A DNA stretch of 64,000 nt from Nodosilinea sp. E11 (GTDB lineage: Bacteria > Cyanobacteriota > Cyanobacteriia > Phormidesmidales > Phormidesmidaceae): the NCBI RefSeq assembly GCF_032813545.1, contig NZ_CP136520.1, forward strand, positions 1,978,001 to 2,042,000. Reading direction: 5' to 3'. Positions 36,990-45,837 of the stretch are shown here, in pieces. The notes beneath the pieces were generated by a model. The model was given only the letters and a program-made list of their open reading frames with translations. It did no database searches and was not told the DNA's origin. A program made the translations under genes and the position numbers. The stretch's first letter is position 1. Each line of letters opens with the position of its first letter.

Positions 36990-39632
36990 GTGCTAGATCT
37001 CGCTAAATTATTTCCCTTTCCCCTCGACGATTTTCAGCACCAGGCGGCCGCAGCCCTCGATGCCGACAAGTCTGTGGTGGTCTGTGCCCCCACCGGCTCG
37101 GGCAAAACTCTGATCGGTGAATACGCCATTTACCGAGCCTTGGCCCACGGCAAGCGAGTGTTTTATACCACCCCGCTCAAGGCGCTCTCTAACCAAAAGC
37201 TGCGTGATTTTCGCGATCAGTTTGGCTACGACAATGTCGGTTTGCTGACCGGAGATCTGTCGATCAACCGCGACGCTCCGGTGGTGGTGATGACCACCGA
37301 AATCTTTCGCAATATGCTCTATGGCACCCGCATTGGCGAAACCGGCACAACGCTCCAGCAGGTCGAAGCCGTGGTGCTCGACGAGTGCCACTACATGAAC
37401 GATCGCCAGCGCGGCACCGTGTGGGAAGAGTCGATTATCTACTGCCCGCCCGAAATTCAGCTACTGGCCCTCTCCGCTACGGTCGAAAACTCGGGTCAGC
37501 TCACCGACTGGCTGCAAAAGGTGCACGGCCCCACGGAGCTGATCTACTCCGACTTTCGCCCGGTGCCGCTGCAATTTCATTACTGCACGGGCAAGCGGTT
37601 GGTGCCCCTGCTCGACAGCAGCCAAAAGGCGATGAATCCTCAGCTGAAAAAGCAGCGCGCCCCCCAGCGCCAGCCTGGTCGGCGGGGCAGTGGTCGGGTG
37701 CCTTTGCCCTTTGTCATGGGCCAGCTGCAAGAGCGCGACATGCTGCCCGCCATCTACTTTATTTTTAGCCGCCGAGGCTGCGACAAATCGGTGGATGAGG
37801 TCAGCCACCTGTCGTTGGTAACGGAGGAGGAAGCTCAAGAACTCAAGCTCCGCATTGATACGTTCTTAGCCCACAACCCCGATGCTGGCCGGGCTGGTCA
37901 GGTGGGGCCGCTGTATCGAGGCATTGCCGCCCACCATGCGGGCATTTTGCCCCTGTGGAAGGGGCTGGTCGAAGAGCTGTTTCAGGCGGGGCTGATCAAG
38001 GTGGTGTTTGCTACCGAAACCCTAGCGGCAGGCATCAACATGCCCGCCCGCACCACGGTGATCGCCAGTCTTTCGAAGCGCACCGACATGGGCCACCGGT
38101 TGCTCACCTCGTCAGAATTCTTGCAGATGGCGGGGCGAGCCGGGCGGCGCGGCATGGATGAGCAGGGCCATGTGGTCACGGTCGAAAGCCCCTTTGAGGG
38201 GTCGCGGGAGGCGGTGCATCTGGCTACCTCAGGGGCCGACCCATTGGTGAGCCAGTTTACCCCTGGCTACGGCATGGTGCTCAACTTGCTGCAAACCCAC
38301 ACCATTGATGAGGCCAAAGACCTGATCGAGCGCAGCTTTGGCCAATACCTGGCCACCCTGCACCTGGTGCCCCAGCAGCAAGAAATTGACCGTTTGGAGG
38401 GGGCGATCGCCCATCAGCAAGCCCAACTTGCCGCCTTCGACGAAACCTTGCTGGCCGAGTACGCCAAACTCAAAGAACGGCTCAAAGAAGAACGCCGCCT
38501 GCTCAAGACCCTCCAGCAGCAGGCCGCTCAAGTGCTGGCCGACGATGTGGCCAAGATGGTGCCCTTTGCGATCGCCGGTACCCTGCTCTCCCTCAAGGGC
38601 AAGCACATTCCTGTCGGTGAGCCGGTGCCTGCCGTGCTGGTCACCAAGGTGCAGGGGTCGGGGCAGTTTCCCTACCTGGTGTGTCTGACTAAGACCAACC
38701 AGTGGTGTGTAGTCACCGCCGCCGATGTGGTGGGCCTCCATGCCGATATTCCCCGCTTGCAGTCGGTCGATACTCTGGCTCCGCCCACCGAACTCATGCC
38801 CAGCCCCGGCAAGCGCTGTCGGGGTGATGATCATACCGCTGCGATCGCGGCCCACATGGTCAACCCCCCCACCCTAGAAATGCTGGCCCCCGAGGTGCAA
38901 GACCAGCTCGATCGCATGCGTGAGGTCGAGTACACTCTGGCCAAACACCCCGCCAGCCAGTGGGACAATACCAAATCGCTGCTCAAGCGCCAGAAGCGGC
39001 TGCGCGAGCTGGAGGCAGAATGGCGCGATCGCCAGCAAAAACTCTCCCAGTACACCGGTCGCTACTGGCAAGAATTTCTCAACATTATGGATGTGCTCAA
39101 GCACTTTGGCGGTCTTGAAGACAACCGCCCCACCGAGCTGGGCGAAATGGCCGCTGCCATTCGCGGCGACAACGAGCTGTGGCTAGCCCTAGCCCTAGCA
39201 TCGGGCGAGTTTGACCACCTCGATGCCGCCCAGCTAGCCGCCGCCTGTGCTGCCCTGGTTACTGAAAACTCGCGCCCCGACAGCTGGTGCCGCTACAAAC
39301 TCTCAGGTACCGTCGAAGAGGCCCTTGGCGGCTTGCACAACCTGCGGCGGCAGCTCTACCAGCAGCAGCACCGTCGCCATATCACTGCTCCCATCTGGCT
39401 GGAGTACGACCTGGTGGGTCTGGTAGAGCAGTGGGCACGGCAAGTAGACTGGGTTACCCTGTGCGACAACACCAGCCTCGATGAGGGCGACATCGTCCGC
39501 ATTTTGCGGCGCACCCTCGATGTGCTGTCACAACTGCCCCATGTGCCCTACATCAGCGACGGCTTACGCACTGCTGCCCGCGAGGCCAAAGACCTGATGA
39601 ACCGCTTCCCCGTCAATGAAGAAATTGGCTAA
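36990..39632 (+). CDS. Ski2/Mtr4-like DExH-box RNA helicase
   Basis: 880 aa from a GTG start. Helicase motifs in order: Q-like FQHQAAAAL, motif I APTGSGKT (33-40), Ia TTPLKALSNQK, motif II DECH (about 131-134), motif III LALSATV, motif IV-like YFIFSRRGCD, motif V FATETLAAGINMPARTT and motif VI QMAGRAGRRGMD. The C-terminal half (about 470-880) has long helices (KLKERLKEERRLLKTLQQQAAQVL) and the DSHCT-like end. It matches the Ski2/Mtr4 group, represented in chloroplasts by ISE2 and in cyanobacteria by similar proteins. RNA processing or decay is the family role; direct targets are unknown. Confidence 0.92.
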   Translation: MLDLAKLFPFPLDDFQHQAAAALDADKSVVVCAPTGSGKTLIGEYAIYRALAHGKRVFYTTPLKALSNQKLRDFRDQFGYDNVGLLTGDLSINRDAPVVVMTTEIFRNMLYGTRIGETGTTLQQVEAVVLDECHYMNDRQRGTVWEESIIYCPPEIQLLALSATVENSGQLTDWLQKVHGPTELIYSDFRPVPLQFHYCTGKRLVPLLDSSQKAMNPQLKKQRAPQRQPGRRGSGRVPLPFVMGQLQERDMLPAIYFIFSRRGCDKSVDEVSHLSLVTEEEAQELKLRIDTFLAHNPDAGRAGQVGPLYRGIAAHHAGILPLWKGLVEELFQAGLIKVVFATETLAAGINMPARTTVIASLSKRTDMGHRLLTSSEFLQMAGRAGRRGMDEQGHVVTVESPFEGSREAVHLATSGADPLVSQFTPGYGMVLNLLQTHTIDEAKDLIERSFGQYLATLHLVPQQQEIDRLEGAIAHQQAQLAAFDETLLAEYAKLKERLKEERRLLKTLQQQAAQVLADDVAKMVPFAIAGTLLSLKGKHIPVGEPVPAVLVTKVQGSGQFPYLVCLTKTNQWCVVTAADVVGLHADIPRLQSVDTLAPPTELMPSPGKRCRGDDHTAAIAAHMVNPPTLEMLAPEVQDQLDRMREVEYTLAKHPASQWDNTKSLLKRQKRLRELEAEWRDRQQKLSQYTGRYWQEFLNIMDVLKHFGGLEDNRPTELGEMAAAIRGDNELWLALALASGEFDHLDAAQLAAACAALVTENSRPDSWCRYKLSGTVEEALGGLHNLRRQLYQQQHRRHITAPIWLEYDLVGLVEQWARQVDWVTLCDNTSLDEGDIVRILRRTLDVLSQLPHVPYISDGLRTAAREAKDLMNRFPVNEEIG

Positions 39633-39761
39633 GGTGACTATCTCAACCCAGCGATAGAGGTCTTAGGATTCTAAAACCTTCAACAATATAGAGATAACGC
39701 CTAGGGTTGCAGTCACCTCTGCACCATCACAACGGCGTCCGGTTTTGCGATTTTCAGGTTT

Positions 39762-40082
39762 ATGAAATTTATCTCTACAGCAGCCCTATTGACCCTGGGG
39801 TTGGGTGCCATGTTTCCCACCTTGGCCCAGACTGTGCCTATGCAAGCGCTACATCAGCAGAATGACATCACGATTTCTGGCACTGTTGGCCGAGTTGTGG
39901 GCTACAGTTTTACCCTCAACAATGGCCCTGACGAAATTATGGTGGAAGCCAGCCCTCGTTGGTACCAGCCCATTACAGTTGTCCCCGGTGAGCAACTGAT
40001 CGTAGTGGGTGAATACACCAACGGTGGGTTTGAGGCCCACCGCATTACCCGTGCCAACGGTGACGTCATCAGCATGCGCTAA
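39762..40082 (+). CDS. Small exported OB-fold-like protein
   Basis: 106 aa. Signal peptide MKFISTAALLTLGLGAMFPTLA, then a beta-rich domain (NDITISGTVGRVVGYSFTLNNGPDEIMVEA, PITVVPGEQLIVVGEYTNGGFEAHRITRANGDVI). The strand pattern with a charged turn recalls bacterial OB-fold stress proteins (YgiW/YdeI-like), but I cannot assign a family firmly. The upstream 129 bases are AT-rich. Function unknown. Confidence 0.72.
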   Translation: MKFISTAALLTLGLGAMFPTLAQTVPMQALHQQNDITISGTVGRVVGYSFTLNNGPDEIMVEASPRWYQPITVVPGEQLIVVGEYTNGGFEAHRITRANGDVISMR

Positions 40083-40086
40083 CGCG

Positions 40087-40152
40087 AGACCCTAGGGTTC
40101 TTTTGCAAACTGTCAAAAAAATTTGGCTTATCCCAGAAGAACCCTGGGGTCT
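40087..40152. terminator. Hairpin terminator between convergent genes
   Basis: Sixteen-base arms (AGACCCTAGGGTTCTT at 40087-40102, partner 40137-40152) pair with a single G-T wobble around a 34-base loop. It sits between the stop of the OB-like gene (40082) and the stop of the endonuclease V gene (40160). No long T-run follows, so efficiency is uncertain. Confidence 0.65.
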
Positions 40153-40159
40153 AACCTCG

Positions 40160-40870
40160 CTAAAATAATCTCCCCTGCTGCGCGTCCCCTAATGCCGATT
40201 GCGCTGTGCCGGAAGACGCCAGGCGATCGGCGTAGCGGGTAGTTTCGGGCAGGCGGTATTTTGTGGTGCATCGCAACACTAGGTCAATTGCGGTTTTGAG
40301 CGTTGTGTAGTGGCCAGGGGAAATGTACAGCGGTTTGGTGTTGGCGCGGTTGCGGAGAACGGCCCCAATCTGCTCACCCCGATCGATCAGCGGTACCCAG
40401 GTGCCTTTGTCGGTAGGTACTTCGATGTGAGTGCCCACTAGGCGCGACTTGGCTACGCCAACGGTGGGGCGATCGCACAACAACCCCAAATGTGACGCAA
40501 TCCCCAACCGTCGGGGGTGCGCGATGCCTTGACCATCGCAGAGAATCACATCCGGCTCGGTGTTGAGCTGGGCCAGCGCCGCCAGCACCGCAGGCACTTC
40601 TCGAAACGACAGCAGCCCCGGCACGTAGGGAAAGACGGTCGGCTGCCGCACCAACACCTCATCCACCGGGGTCAAGTCTGGGAACGACAGCACCACTACG
40701 GCGGCGCGAGTGGTTTCGCCCCCATCCTCAAACCCGGCATCGACCCCGGCAACGTAGCGAATCGGGTCGGGCAGGCGGTCTTGGAGAATGATCTGAGGTG
40801 CAAGGGTTTGTTGGAGTGCGATCGCCTCGGCAAGCGTCGTCGGCCAGCGTTCTGGAAACTGAATCTGCAT
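40160..40870 (-). CDS. nfi: Endonuclease V (deoxyinosine 3' endonuclease)
   Basis: 236 aa from ATG 40870; a TTG two codons upstream is possible. It cleaves the second phosphodiester bond 3' of deoxyinosine in DNA repair. Family motifs: YVAGVDAGF (catalytic Asp), the wedge/active region FPYVPGLLSFREVPAV (Glu), LCDGQGIAHPRRLGIASHLG (Asp and His), GVAKSRLVG, and ISPGHYTTLKTAIDLVLR. Length is normal. It is convergent with the OB-like gene and divergent from the toxin-like gene at 40963. Confidence 0.95.
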   Translation of the reverse strand: MQIQFPERWPTTLAEAIALQQTLAPQIILQDRLPDPIRYVAGVDAGFEDGGETTRAAVVVLSFPDLTPVDEVLVRQPTVFPYVPGLLSFREVPAVLAALAQLNTEPDVILCDGQGIAHPRRLGIASHLGLLCDRPTVGVAKSRLVGTHIEVPTDKGTWVPLIDRGEQIGAVLRNRANTKPLYISPGHYTTLKTAIDLVLRCTTKYRLPETTRYADRLASSGTAQSALGDAQQGRLF

Positions 40871-40962
40871 AGGCAAAGCCTTCGTTACGCCGTAGCCTCT
40901 ACCTTGCCGCAGATGTCATAGCGAAAACAATGATCGTTAGAAGGAGACGCAAATAACTGGGT

Positions 40963-41250
40963 ATGCATGTGATTACGCGTAAGCGGCTCAACGAGTTTGC
41001 CGCACTGCATCCGAATACACGCAATGCTCTTGCTCAGTGGTACAGGATCGTCAAAGAGAATAACTTCTCTAATTTCGCTGAACTTCGACAGCTCATTCCA
41101 TCGGCTGATCAAGTTGGGAGATTAACGGTTTTCAATATTGGAGGCAACAAAGCCCAGCTGGTTGCAGCTATTCACTACAATCGAAGTAAAGTTTACATTT
41201 GAGCCATATTGACTCACGCAGAATACGACGAAGGGAGATGGAAAGAATGA
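40963..41250 (+). pseudogene. higB: HigB-type mRNA interferase toxin interrupted by an in-frame TGA
   Basis: The frame from ATG 40963 (MHVITRKRLNEFAALHPN, NALAQWYRIVKENNFSNFAELRQ, SADQVGRLTVFNIGGNKAQL, VAAIHYNRSKVYI) is a clear HigB toxin, but a TGA at 41200-41202 ends it at 79 aa. Reading past the stop in the same frame gives AILTHAEYDEGRWKE and a second TGA at 41248-41250; that is the normal HigB C-terminus, where an Arg usually follows KVYI (CGA to TGA is one change). The second stop overlaps the antitoxin start as ATGA. HigB cleaves mRNA at the ribosome. The truncated form lacks the conserved HAEYD end, so toxicity is probably lost. The locus is AT-richer than its neighbours, suggesting transfer. 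Confidence 0.8.
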
Positions 41251-41483
41251 TTCAGAGTATTAATCTCGATCAGACTATTGCTGCTTGGCGACCCATGGCC
41301 AACACGATATTCGTTCCCCGTACTAATGAGCAATATGAGCGCCTGGTAACCTTACTAGACGGTCTGATCGATCAGGTGGGCGAAGATGAAGAACATCCTC
41401 TTGCTTCAATGATGGATGTAGTTGGTGCCTTAATTGAGAACTATGAAACAAAGTATGTTCCTGTGCTAGAAGAGGTTGCCTAG
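41247..41483 (+). CDS. higA: HigA-like antitoxin, short form without the HTH domain
   Basis: 78 aa from ATG 41247, which overlaps the last toxin codon frame as ATGA; GGGAG lies nine bases ahead. An ATG at 41238 is also possible. The text IAAWRPMANTIFVPRTNEQYERLVTLLDGLIDQVGEDEEHPLASMMDVVGALIENYE is the N-terminal region of COG5499-type HigA antitoxins. Full-length members continue into a C-terminal HTH (XRE) domain of about 50 residues. Here a TAG stop follows YVPVLEEVA, and no HTH-like sequence is readable downstream. The remaining part may still fold, but DNA-binding autoregulation should be absent. Confidence 0.8.
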   Translation: MIQSINLDQTIAAWRPMANTIFVPRTNEQYERLVTLLDGLIDQVGEDEEHPLASMMDVVGALIENYETKYVPVLEEVA

Positions 41484-41700
41484 CGGTATGCCTTGACCCA
41501 AATCATGGAAAATTTTAAGTCCTTGCAACTCCCACGCCTAGGATAGTGCTAATTTCTTTGGCCTGTGCCGACCAAACTCTATAACTCGAACCTTACCCCT
41601 CCAACTTTCGCATGTTGGGGTAATCGTGCCCTTATCCACCTAGTGGTTATGACGAGAGGAAGGTGCCTTCTACGCTTGGCCCTAAAACACGCTGGAATCG

Positions 41701-42060
41701 GTGCTGAGTGCTGACCAGCTTCAGGCTCTGGCTGCGGCCTTCAGCGTTACTCCAGCGGGCAACTTTGAGGGGCAGATCGTGCTGCAAAGAACTGATCCAG
41801 GTCCCCTCTCTGGCGAGGTAGAAGCGGCTCTCGATCAGCTGTTCACCCTGCGCTACGGCACCCCATCGGCAGAGCTGAGCACTTTCCACCCGGCCCCGGA
41901 CAACCAGGCGGCTAAAACCCAGACCGGGCCGGGGCGCATTCCCCCCGTCACCGACACCAAGCTCATTGTGGCCTGGTTGGTGCATTGCGGTGGTGCAGCA
42001 GTAATGGGCGATCGCGCCATCTACCTACCGCCTAATGACACCCTACCCCCCATCCCCTAA
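41701..42060 (+). CDS. Hypothetical protein
   Basis: 119 aa from a GTG start (LSADQLQALAAAFSVTPAGNFEGQIVLQRTDPGPLSG). No signal peptide or membrane segment. The middle is Pro-rich (PAPDNQAAKTQTGPGRIPP); the end is LIVAWLVHCGGAAVMGDRAIYLPPN. Codon use matches the neighbouring real genes, and the reverse-strand frame over the same bases is less protein-like. It ends four bases before the MidA-like methyltransferase ATG (42065), so the two probably share a transcript. I do not recognise the family. Confidence 0.55.
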   Translation: MLSADQLQALAAAFSVTPAGNFEGQIVLQRTDPGPLSGEVEAALDQLFTLRYGTPSAELSTFHPAPDNQAAKTQTGPGRIPPVTDTKLIVAWLVHCGGAAVMGDRAIYLPPNDTLPPIP

Positions 42061-42064
42061 CCCC

Positions 42065-43246
42065 ATGCACAATCCAGATTTGTATCAGGTGCTCTGCGAT
42101 CGCATTCACCAATCGCCCCAGGGCCGCATCCCCTTTGCCGAGTTTATGGAGCTGGCGCTGTACCATCCCCAGGGTGGCTACTACACCACTAAAGAGGCCA
42201 TTCTGGGGTTCGAAGGAGATTTTGTTACCTCGGCCCACTTGGGCCACGACTTTGGCGAGCTGCTGGCCACCCAATTTGCCGAAATGTGGGAACACCTGGG
42301 CCGTCCCCAGCCCTTTTCTTTGGTGGAGATGGGTGCTGGCCAAGGCTTAATTGCCGCCGATGCGCTGGGGGCCTTGCAAAACCACTATCCTGACTGCTTT
42401 GCCACCCTCAGCTATCAAATTATCGAAACGTCAGACCAACTGCGGGCGGCCCAAGCGCAGCGCCTGTCGCATTGGGCTGGACGAGTCACCTGGCTAGAGT
42501 TAGAAAACATTCCCGACGACAGCATCACCGGCTGTTTTTTTACCAACGAACTGGTCGATGCCCTGCCTGTACACCAGGTCGTCACTACCGAATCAGGCCT
42601 AAAGGAGGTCTACGCTACCTTAGCCGAGGCCCCAAACGCCCCGGTCGTCGAAGTCTTCGATGTGCTATCAACGCCGCGTCTGGCCGACTACTTTGCCTTT
42701 GTGGGCATTGATTTAACCGACCCGCAGTACGCCCCCGGCTACCGCACCGAGGTGCATCTGGCCGCCCTCGACTGGATGAAAACCGTCGCTACCAAGCTGC
42801 ATCGAGGCTACGTGCTCACCGTTGACTATGGCTACCCCGCCAGTCGCTACTACAGCCGCGCCCGTGCCCAGGGCACACTCCAGTGCTACTACCAGCACGC
42901 CCACCACGATAACCCCTACAGCCATCTGGGCTACCAAGACATTACCGCCCACGTTAACTTCACGGCGCTAGAACGCCAGGGTGAAAGCTGTGGTCTAGAG
43001 ACTTTGGGAGCCACCCAGCAGGGCATGTTTCTGATGGCGCTGGGATTGGGCGATCGCCTGGCAGCCCTGGGCCAAATTCAAGCCAGCGACCCCGCCACCG
43101 TCAACCTCGCCATCCAGCGGCGCGACAAACTGCACCAGTTGATCAACCCTATGGGCCTGGGGAACTTTGTGGTGTTGGTACAGGGCAAGGGCCTAACCCC
43201 TGACGCCAAGGTGCTCAAGGGGCTGACGGTGCCGCCGCTGATGTAA
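42065..43246 (+). CDS. SAM-dependent methyltransferase, MidA/NDUFAF7 family
   Basis: 393 aa from ATG 42065 (MHNPDLYQVLCDRIHQSPQGRIPFAEFMELALYHPQGGYYT). The SAM-binding GAGQGLIAADALGAL (glycine motif), ETSDQLRAAQAQRL and FFTNELVDALPVHQV match the COG1565 / Methyltransf_28 family. The mitochondrial member NDUFAF7 dimethylates an arginine of complex I; cyanobacteria have NDH-1, so a similar role is conceivable but unproven here. The HVNFTAL motif of the family is also present. It is directly downstream of the hypothetical gene at 41701. Confidence 0.9.
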   Translation: MHNPDLYQVLCDRIHQSPQGRIPFAEFMELALYHPQGGYYTTKEAILGFEGDFVTSAHLGHDFGELLATQFAEMWEHLGRPQPFSLVEMGAGQGLIAADALGALQNHYPDCFATLSYQIIETSDQLRAAQAQRLSHWAGRVTWLELENIPDDSITGCFFTNELVDALPVHQVVTTESGLKEVYATLAEAPNAPVVEVFDVLSTPRLADYFAFVGIDLTDPQYAPGYRTEVHLAALDWMKTVATKLHRGYVLTVDYGYPASRYYSRARAQGTLQCYYQHAHHDNPYSHLGYQDITAHVNFTALERQGESCGLETLGATQQGMFLMALGLGDRLAALGQIQASDPATVNLAIQRRDKLHQLINPMGLGNFVVLVQGKGLTPDAKVLKGLTVPPLM

Positions 43247-43252
43247 GAAGTT

Positions 43253-43879
43253 TTAGCTGCCCTTCTGCCACTGGGCCAGGTCGGCGGGGGTGTTGAGATT
43301 GGTCAGCATGGCCTCTGTCTGAGCCGTCAGAGCAATTGGGGCCACTGTCTGCGTATTGAGCCAGGGCTGGAAGGATCGCCCTCCGGCGGCCACGTACCGC
43401 TGCAAATCGGCTAAGGCGCTGGTGCGGTAAAAGCCACACAGCGGTTCCCAGCGGCCCTGACGCTGGGGTAGGTAGGCCAACGCATCGGGGGAAAGTTTGG
43501 CCAGCTGATCGCGCCAGGTTTGCAGCACCGCCGCCGACACATTGGGCAGATCGCAGGCCAGCAGTAGCACCCACTCGGGGTTGATGGCTGGGTCTGTTTG
43601 TATTTGCTCAAGGGCTTGAACTAGGGCTACCACCGGGCCTGGGGGTTTCTGTGAAGGGTCTACCCCAGGGTTCTCAGAAATAAAGGTGACTGATGTTGCT
43701 ACTAAGGGACGGTAGCGATCGCCCCAGGGCGTCACCACATAGACCGCCTCGGCACAGGCTGAGGCCACTCGACAGAGCCGCTCGATCAGGGTTTCTGCCC
43801 CTAGGGAAATCAGCGCTTTGTCGTGGCCCATACGGGAGCTGCGGCCCCCAGCCAAAATAATCGCAGCGAGAGCAACCAA
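43253..43879 (-). CDS. mobA: Molybdenum cofactor guanylyltransferase
   Basis: 208 aa from a TTG start supported by AGGGGGT seven bases ahead. The N-terminal nucleotide-binding loop ILAGGRSSRMGHDKALISL is the MobA signature; PGPVVALVQALEQ and LLACDLPNVSAAVL carry the later conserved Asp. It transfers GMP to molybdopterin to give MGD for nitrate reductase-type enzymes. The C-terminal SFQPWLNTQTV and NLNTPADL are normal. It is convergent with the methyltransferase, only seven bases apart. The next gene upstream on the same strand is the membrane protein at 43926, 46 bases away. Confidence 0.92.
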   Translation of the reverse strand: MVALAAIILAGGRSSRMGHDKALISLGAETLIERLCRVASACAEAVYVVTPWGDRYRPLVATSVTFISENPGVDPSQKPPGPVVALVQALEQIQTDPAINPEWVLLLACDLPNVSAAVLQTWRDQLAKLSPDALAYLPQRQGRWEPLCGFYRTSALADLQRYVAAGGRSFQPWLNTQTVAPIALTAQTEAMLTNLNTPADLAQWQKGS

Positions 43880-43925
43880 CGCTACCCCCTGGCGCCAACT
43901 GTAGTTCTCAATGTCATTCGCAATG

Positions 43926-44654
43926 TCATAGTTTGCTAGGGGCGACCTTAGCCTGGGCCACCCTGCGTAGGCGAGCGGCGTCGGCCTCAGCCAGCCCTTT
44001 AAAGAAATAGATCAGCCCGGTGAGAAAGGCTAGGGCCATATAAAACAGACGAATGCCCCAGCCCGCCCCCTCAAAAATCATCGAAAATACGCCGGGTTCA
44101 ATGCCGCTAAAGCGGGTGAGTTCAGAGCGAAACCACTTTTGGTCTTCGGCCATGCGCTCTAGCTCGGCCACGGTGGCGGGCAGAATTGGCATTTGGGTGG
44201 TGGTGGTGTAGTAGCCCCAAAAGCCCTTACTGCTGCCCTGTTGCACCAGCGCCTGGTTGGCTAGGGTGGTAATTTGTTGGCGAGTTAGATCTGACTCGGC
44301 GGTAAGCTGGCTGAGCCACAGCTGGTGCCGCAGCCAGTAGCTGCTAAAAAACACCAGGGGTAAGGCTACCAGCAGGGCGATCGCCCGGAGACCGAGCGGG
44401 GTTTTGACCGACAGGTGGCGGGTGGCGCTACCCAGACCAAAGCCTAAAAACGCAAACAGCACAATGACGCTCAGCTCAGCAATTTCAAGGCTCTTGAGCC
44501 AGCCCCCGAGAATGGGCAGTGGATGTAAAAAGACCTCGGCGGCCCAGGTCACCAGAAACCGCGCCCCAATGACGGCGACGGTGACGGCAACAACTGTCAG
44601 CACATACTTAACAAGATTGTTAGACCTATTGGCTGTGGGGCGGGGGGTTGGCAT
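43926..44654 (-). CDS. Membrane protein, unknown function
   Basis: 242 aa. Four hydrophobic segments: about residues 15-40 (VKYVLTVVAVTVAVIGARFLVTWAAE), 58-78 (IAELSVIVLFAFLGFGLGS), 88-108 (LRAIALLVALPLVFFSSYWL) and 205-225 (LFYMALAFLTGLIYFF). A soluble loop of about 90 residues sits between the third and fourth. I do not recognise a family. It is upstream of mobA on the same strand and could be co-transcribed with it; no functional link is implied. Confidence 0.75.
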   Translation of the reverse strand: MPTPRPTANRSNNLVKYVLTVVAVTVAVIGARFLVTWAAEVFLHPLPILGGWLKSLEIAELSVIVLFAFLGFGLGSATRHLSVKTPLGLRAIALLVALPLVFFSSYWLRHQLWLSQLTAESDLTRQQITTLANQALVQQGSSKGFWGYYTTTTQMPILPATVAELERMAEDQKWFRSELTRFSGIEPGVFSMIFEGAGWGIRLFYMALAFLTGLIYFFKGLAEADAARLRRVAQAKVAPSKL

Positions 44655-44739
44655 GGTGACGGCTGGCCGAAAGAGTGGGGGCGGCGCTTCCCCTAATAAT
44701 AATGACGTAGGGCGAAGGATCAGCGTTTGTCTAGAAAAG

Positions 44740-45837
44740 TCAATGTCTCTGGTCTGGCTGTAGGGTGCTTAAGGCCCCAAGCTGGTCGGGGGCAAAGCTG
44801 CCCTGTTCGGTGACGATCGCAGTAATCAGTCGCCCCGGCGTCATATCTGAAGCGGGGTTATAAAATTCTGCGCCATTGGGCGACGTCACCCGTTGGCCCC
44901 CCTGAAGCCCCCCTAGCCCATCGCCTAGCCGATAAATTTCTTCAGCAGGATGTTCTGAAATCGTGATTTTTTCTCCACTGGGTACCGAAAAATCTAGAGT
45001 TGAAACTGGGGCCGCCACCACAAAGGGAATGCCGTGGGCCTGGGCGATGAGGGCCAAACTGTAGGTGCCAATTTTGCTAATGGTGTCGCCATTGGCGGCA
45101 ATGCGATCGGCCCCGGCCAGCACAGCGTGAATCAGCCCCCGCTGCATGCAGTGGGCGGCCATGCTGTCGGTAATCACCGTCACCGGAATGCCCTCCTGCA
45201 CGCATTCCCACGCGGTGAGCCGCGAACCCTGAAAGGTGGGGCGAGTCTCGGCGGCATAGATCCGCTCTAGACGGCCTGCTTTCCACAGCGATCGCATAAT
45301 GCCGAGCGAGGTGCCATAGCCCGAGGTAGCCAGCGCCCCGTGGTTACAGTGGGTGAGCAGGGTGAGCCTGGCTGGGCTCTGGGGCAGCACCTCAATGCCG
45401 CGATCGCCGATGGCTTGGCAGAGCCCAAAATCTTCGGCTTGAATGGCCTGGGCCTGGGCCAGCAATTGCGCCCTCACAGCTTCGATCGACTCGCTAGAGT
45501 GGTGGGCCACCGCTAGCATTTGGTCTACCGCCCACTGGAGATGGGCCTTATCGGGCCGGGTCTGCTTAAACTGGTCGCCGATCGCTTCAAGACGCTCCCA
45601 AAAGGCAATGGGGTCTTCGGTGTGAATCTCAGTGGCCCCCAGGTAGAGACCATAGGCCGCCGCAATGCCCATGGCAGAGCCACCCTGGACAATGCCCGAT
45701 CGCAGCGATCGCACCACATCGTCACAGCGGCGAATCGACACAATGTTGTAGCGTTCCGGCAGCTGCCGCTGGTCGATCAGCACCAAATGATCGCCTTGCC
45801 AGAGCACCGGATAAACCTGGGTATCGCTAAGAGCCAT
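44740..45837 (-). CDS. mtnA: S-methyl-5-thioribose-1-phosphate isomerase
   Basis: 365 aa from ATG 45837 (MALSDTQVYPVLWQGDHLVLIDQRQLP); an upstream in-frame start at 45882 would add 15 residues. It converts MTR-1-P to MTRu-1-P in the methionine salvage pathway. Visible motifs: RSGIVQGGSAMGIAAAYGLYL, LLTHCNHGALATSGYGTSLGIMRSL (catalytic Cys region), ETRPTFQGSRLTAWE, VLAGADRIAANGDTISKIGTYSLAL (Asp) and FVVAAPVSTLD. The family resembles eIF2B, but these residues favour the MtnA enzyme. No other salvage gene is adjacent. Confidence 0.94.
   Translation of the reverse strand: MALSDTQVYPVLWQGDHLVLIDQRQLPERYNIVSIRRCDDVVRSLRSGIVQGGSAMGIAAAYGLYLGATEIHTEDPIAFWERLEAIGDQFKQTRPDKAHLQWAVDQMLAVAHHSSESIEAVRAQLLAQAQAIQAEDFGLCQAIGDRGIEVLPQSPARLTLLTHCNHGALATSGYGTSLGIMRSLWKAGRLERIYAAETRPTFQGSRLTAWECVQEGIPVTVITDSMAAHCMQRGLIHAVLAGADRIAANGDTISKIGTYSLALIAQAHGIPFVVAAPVSTLDFSVPSGEKITISEHPAEEIYRLGDGLGGLQGGQRVTSPNGAEFYNPASDMTPGRLITAIVTEQGSFAPDQLGALSTLQPDQRH

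Noticed and set aside
41647..41985. 112-codon minus-strand frame over the hypothetical gene at 41701
   Set aside because: Codon use and spacing to the downstream methyltransferase favour the plus-strand frame; the reverse frame is less protein-like.
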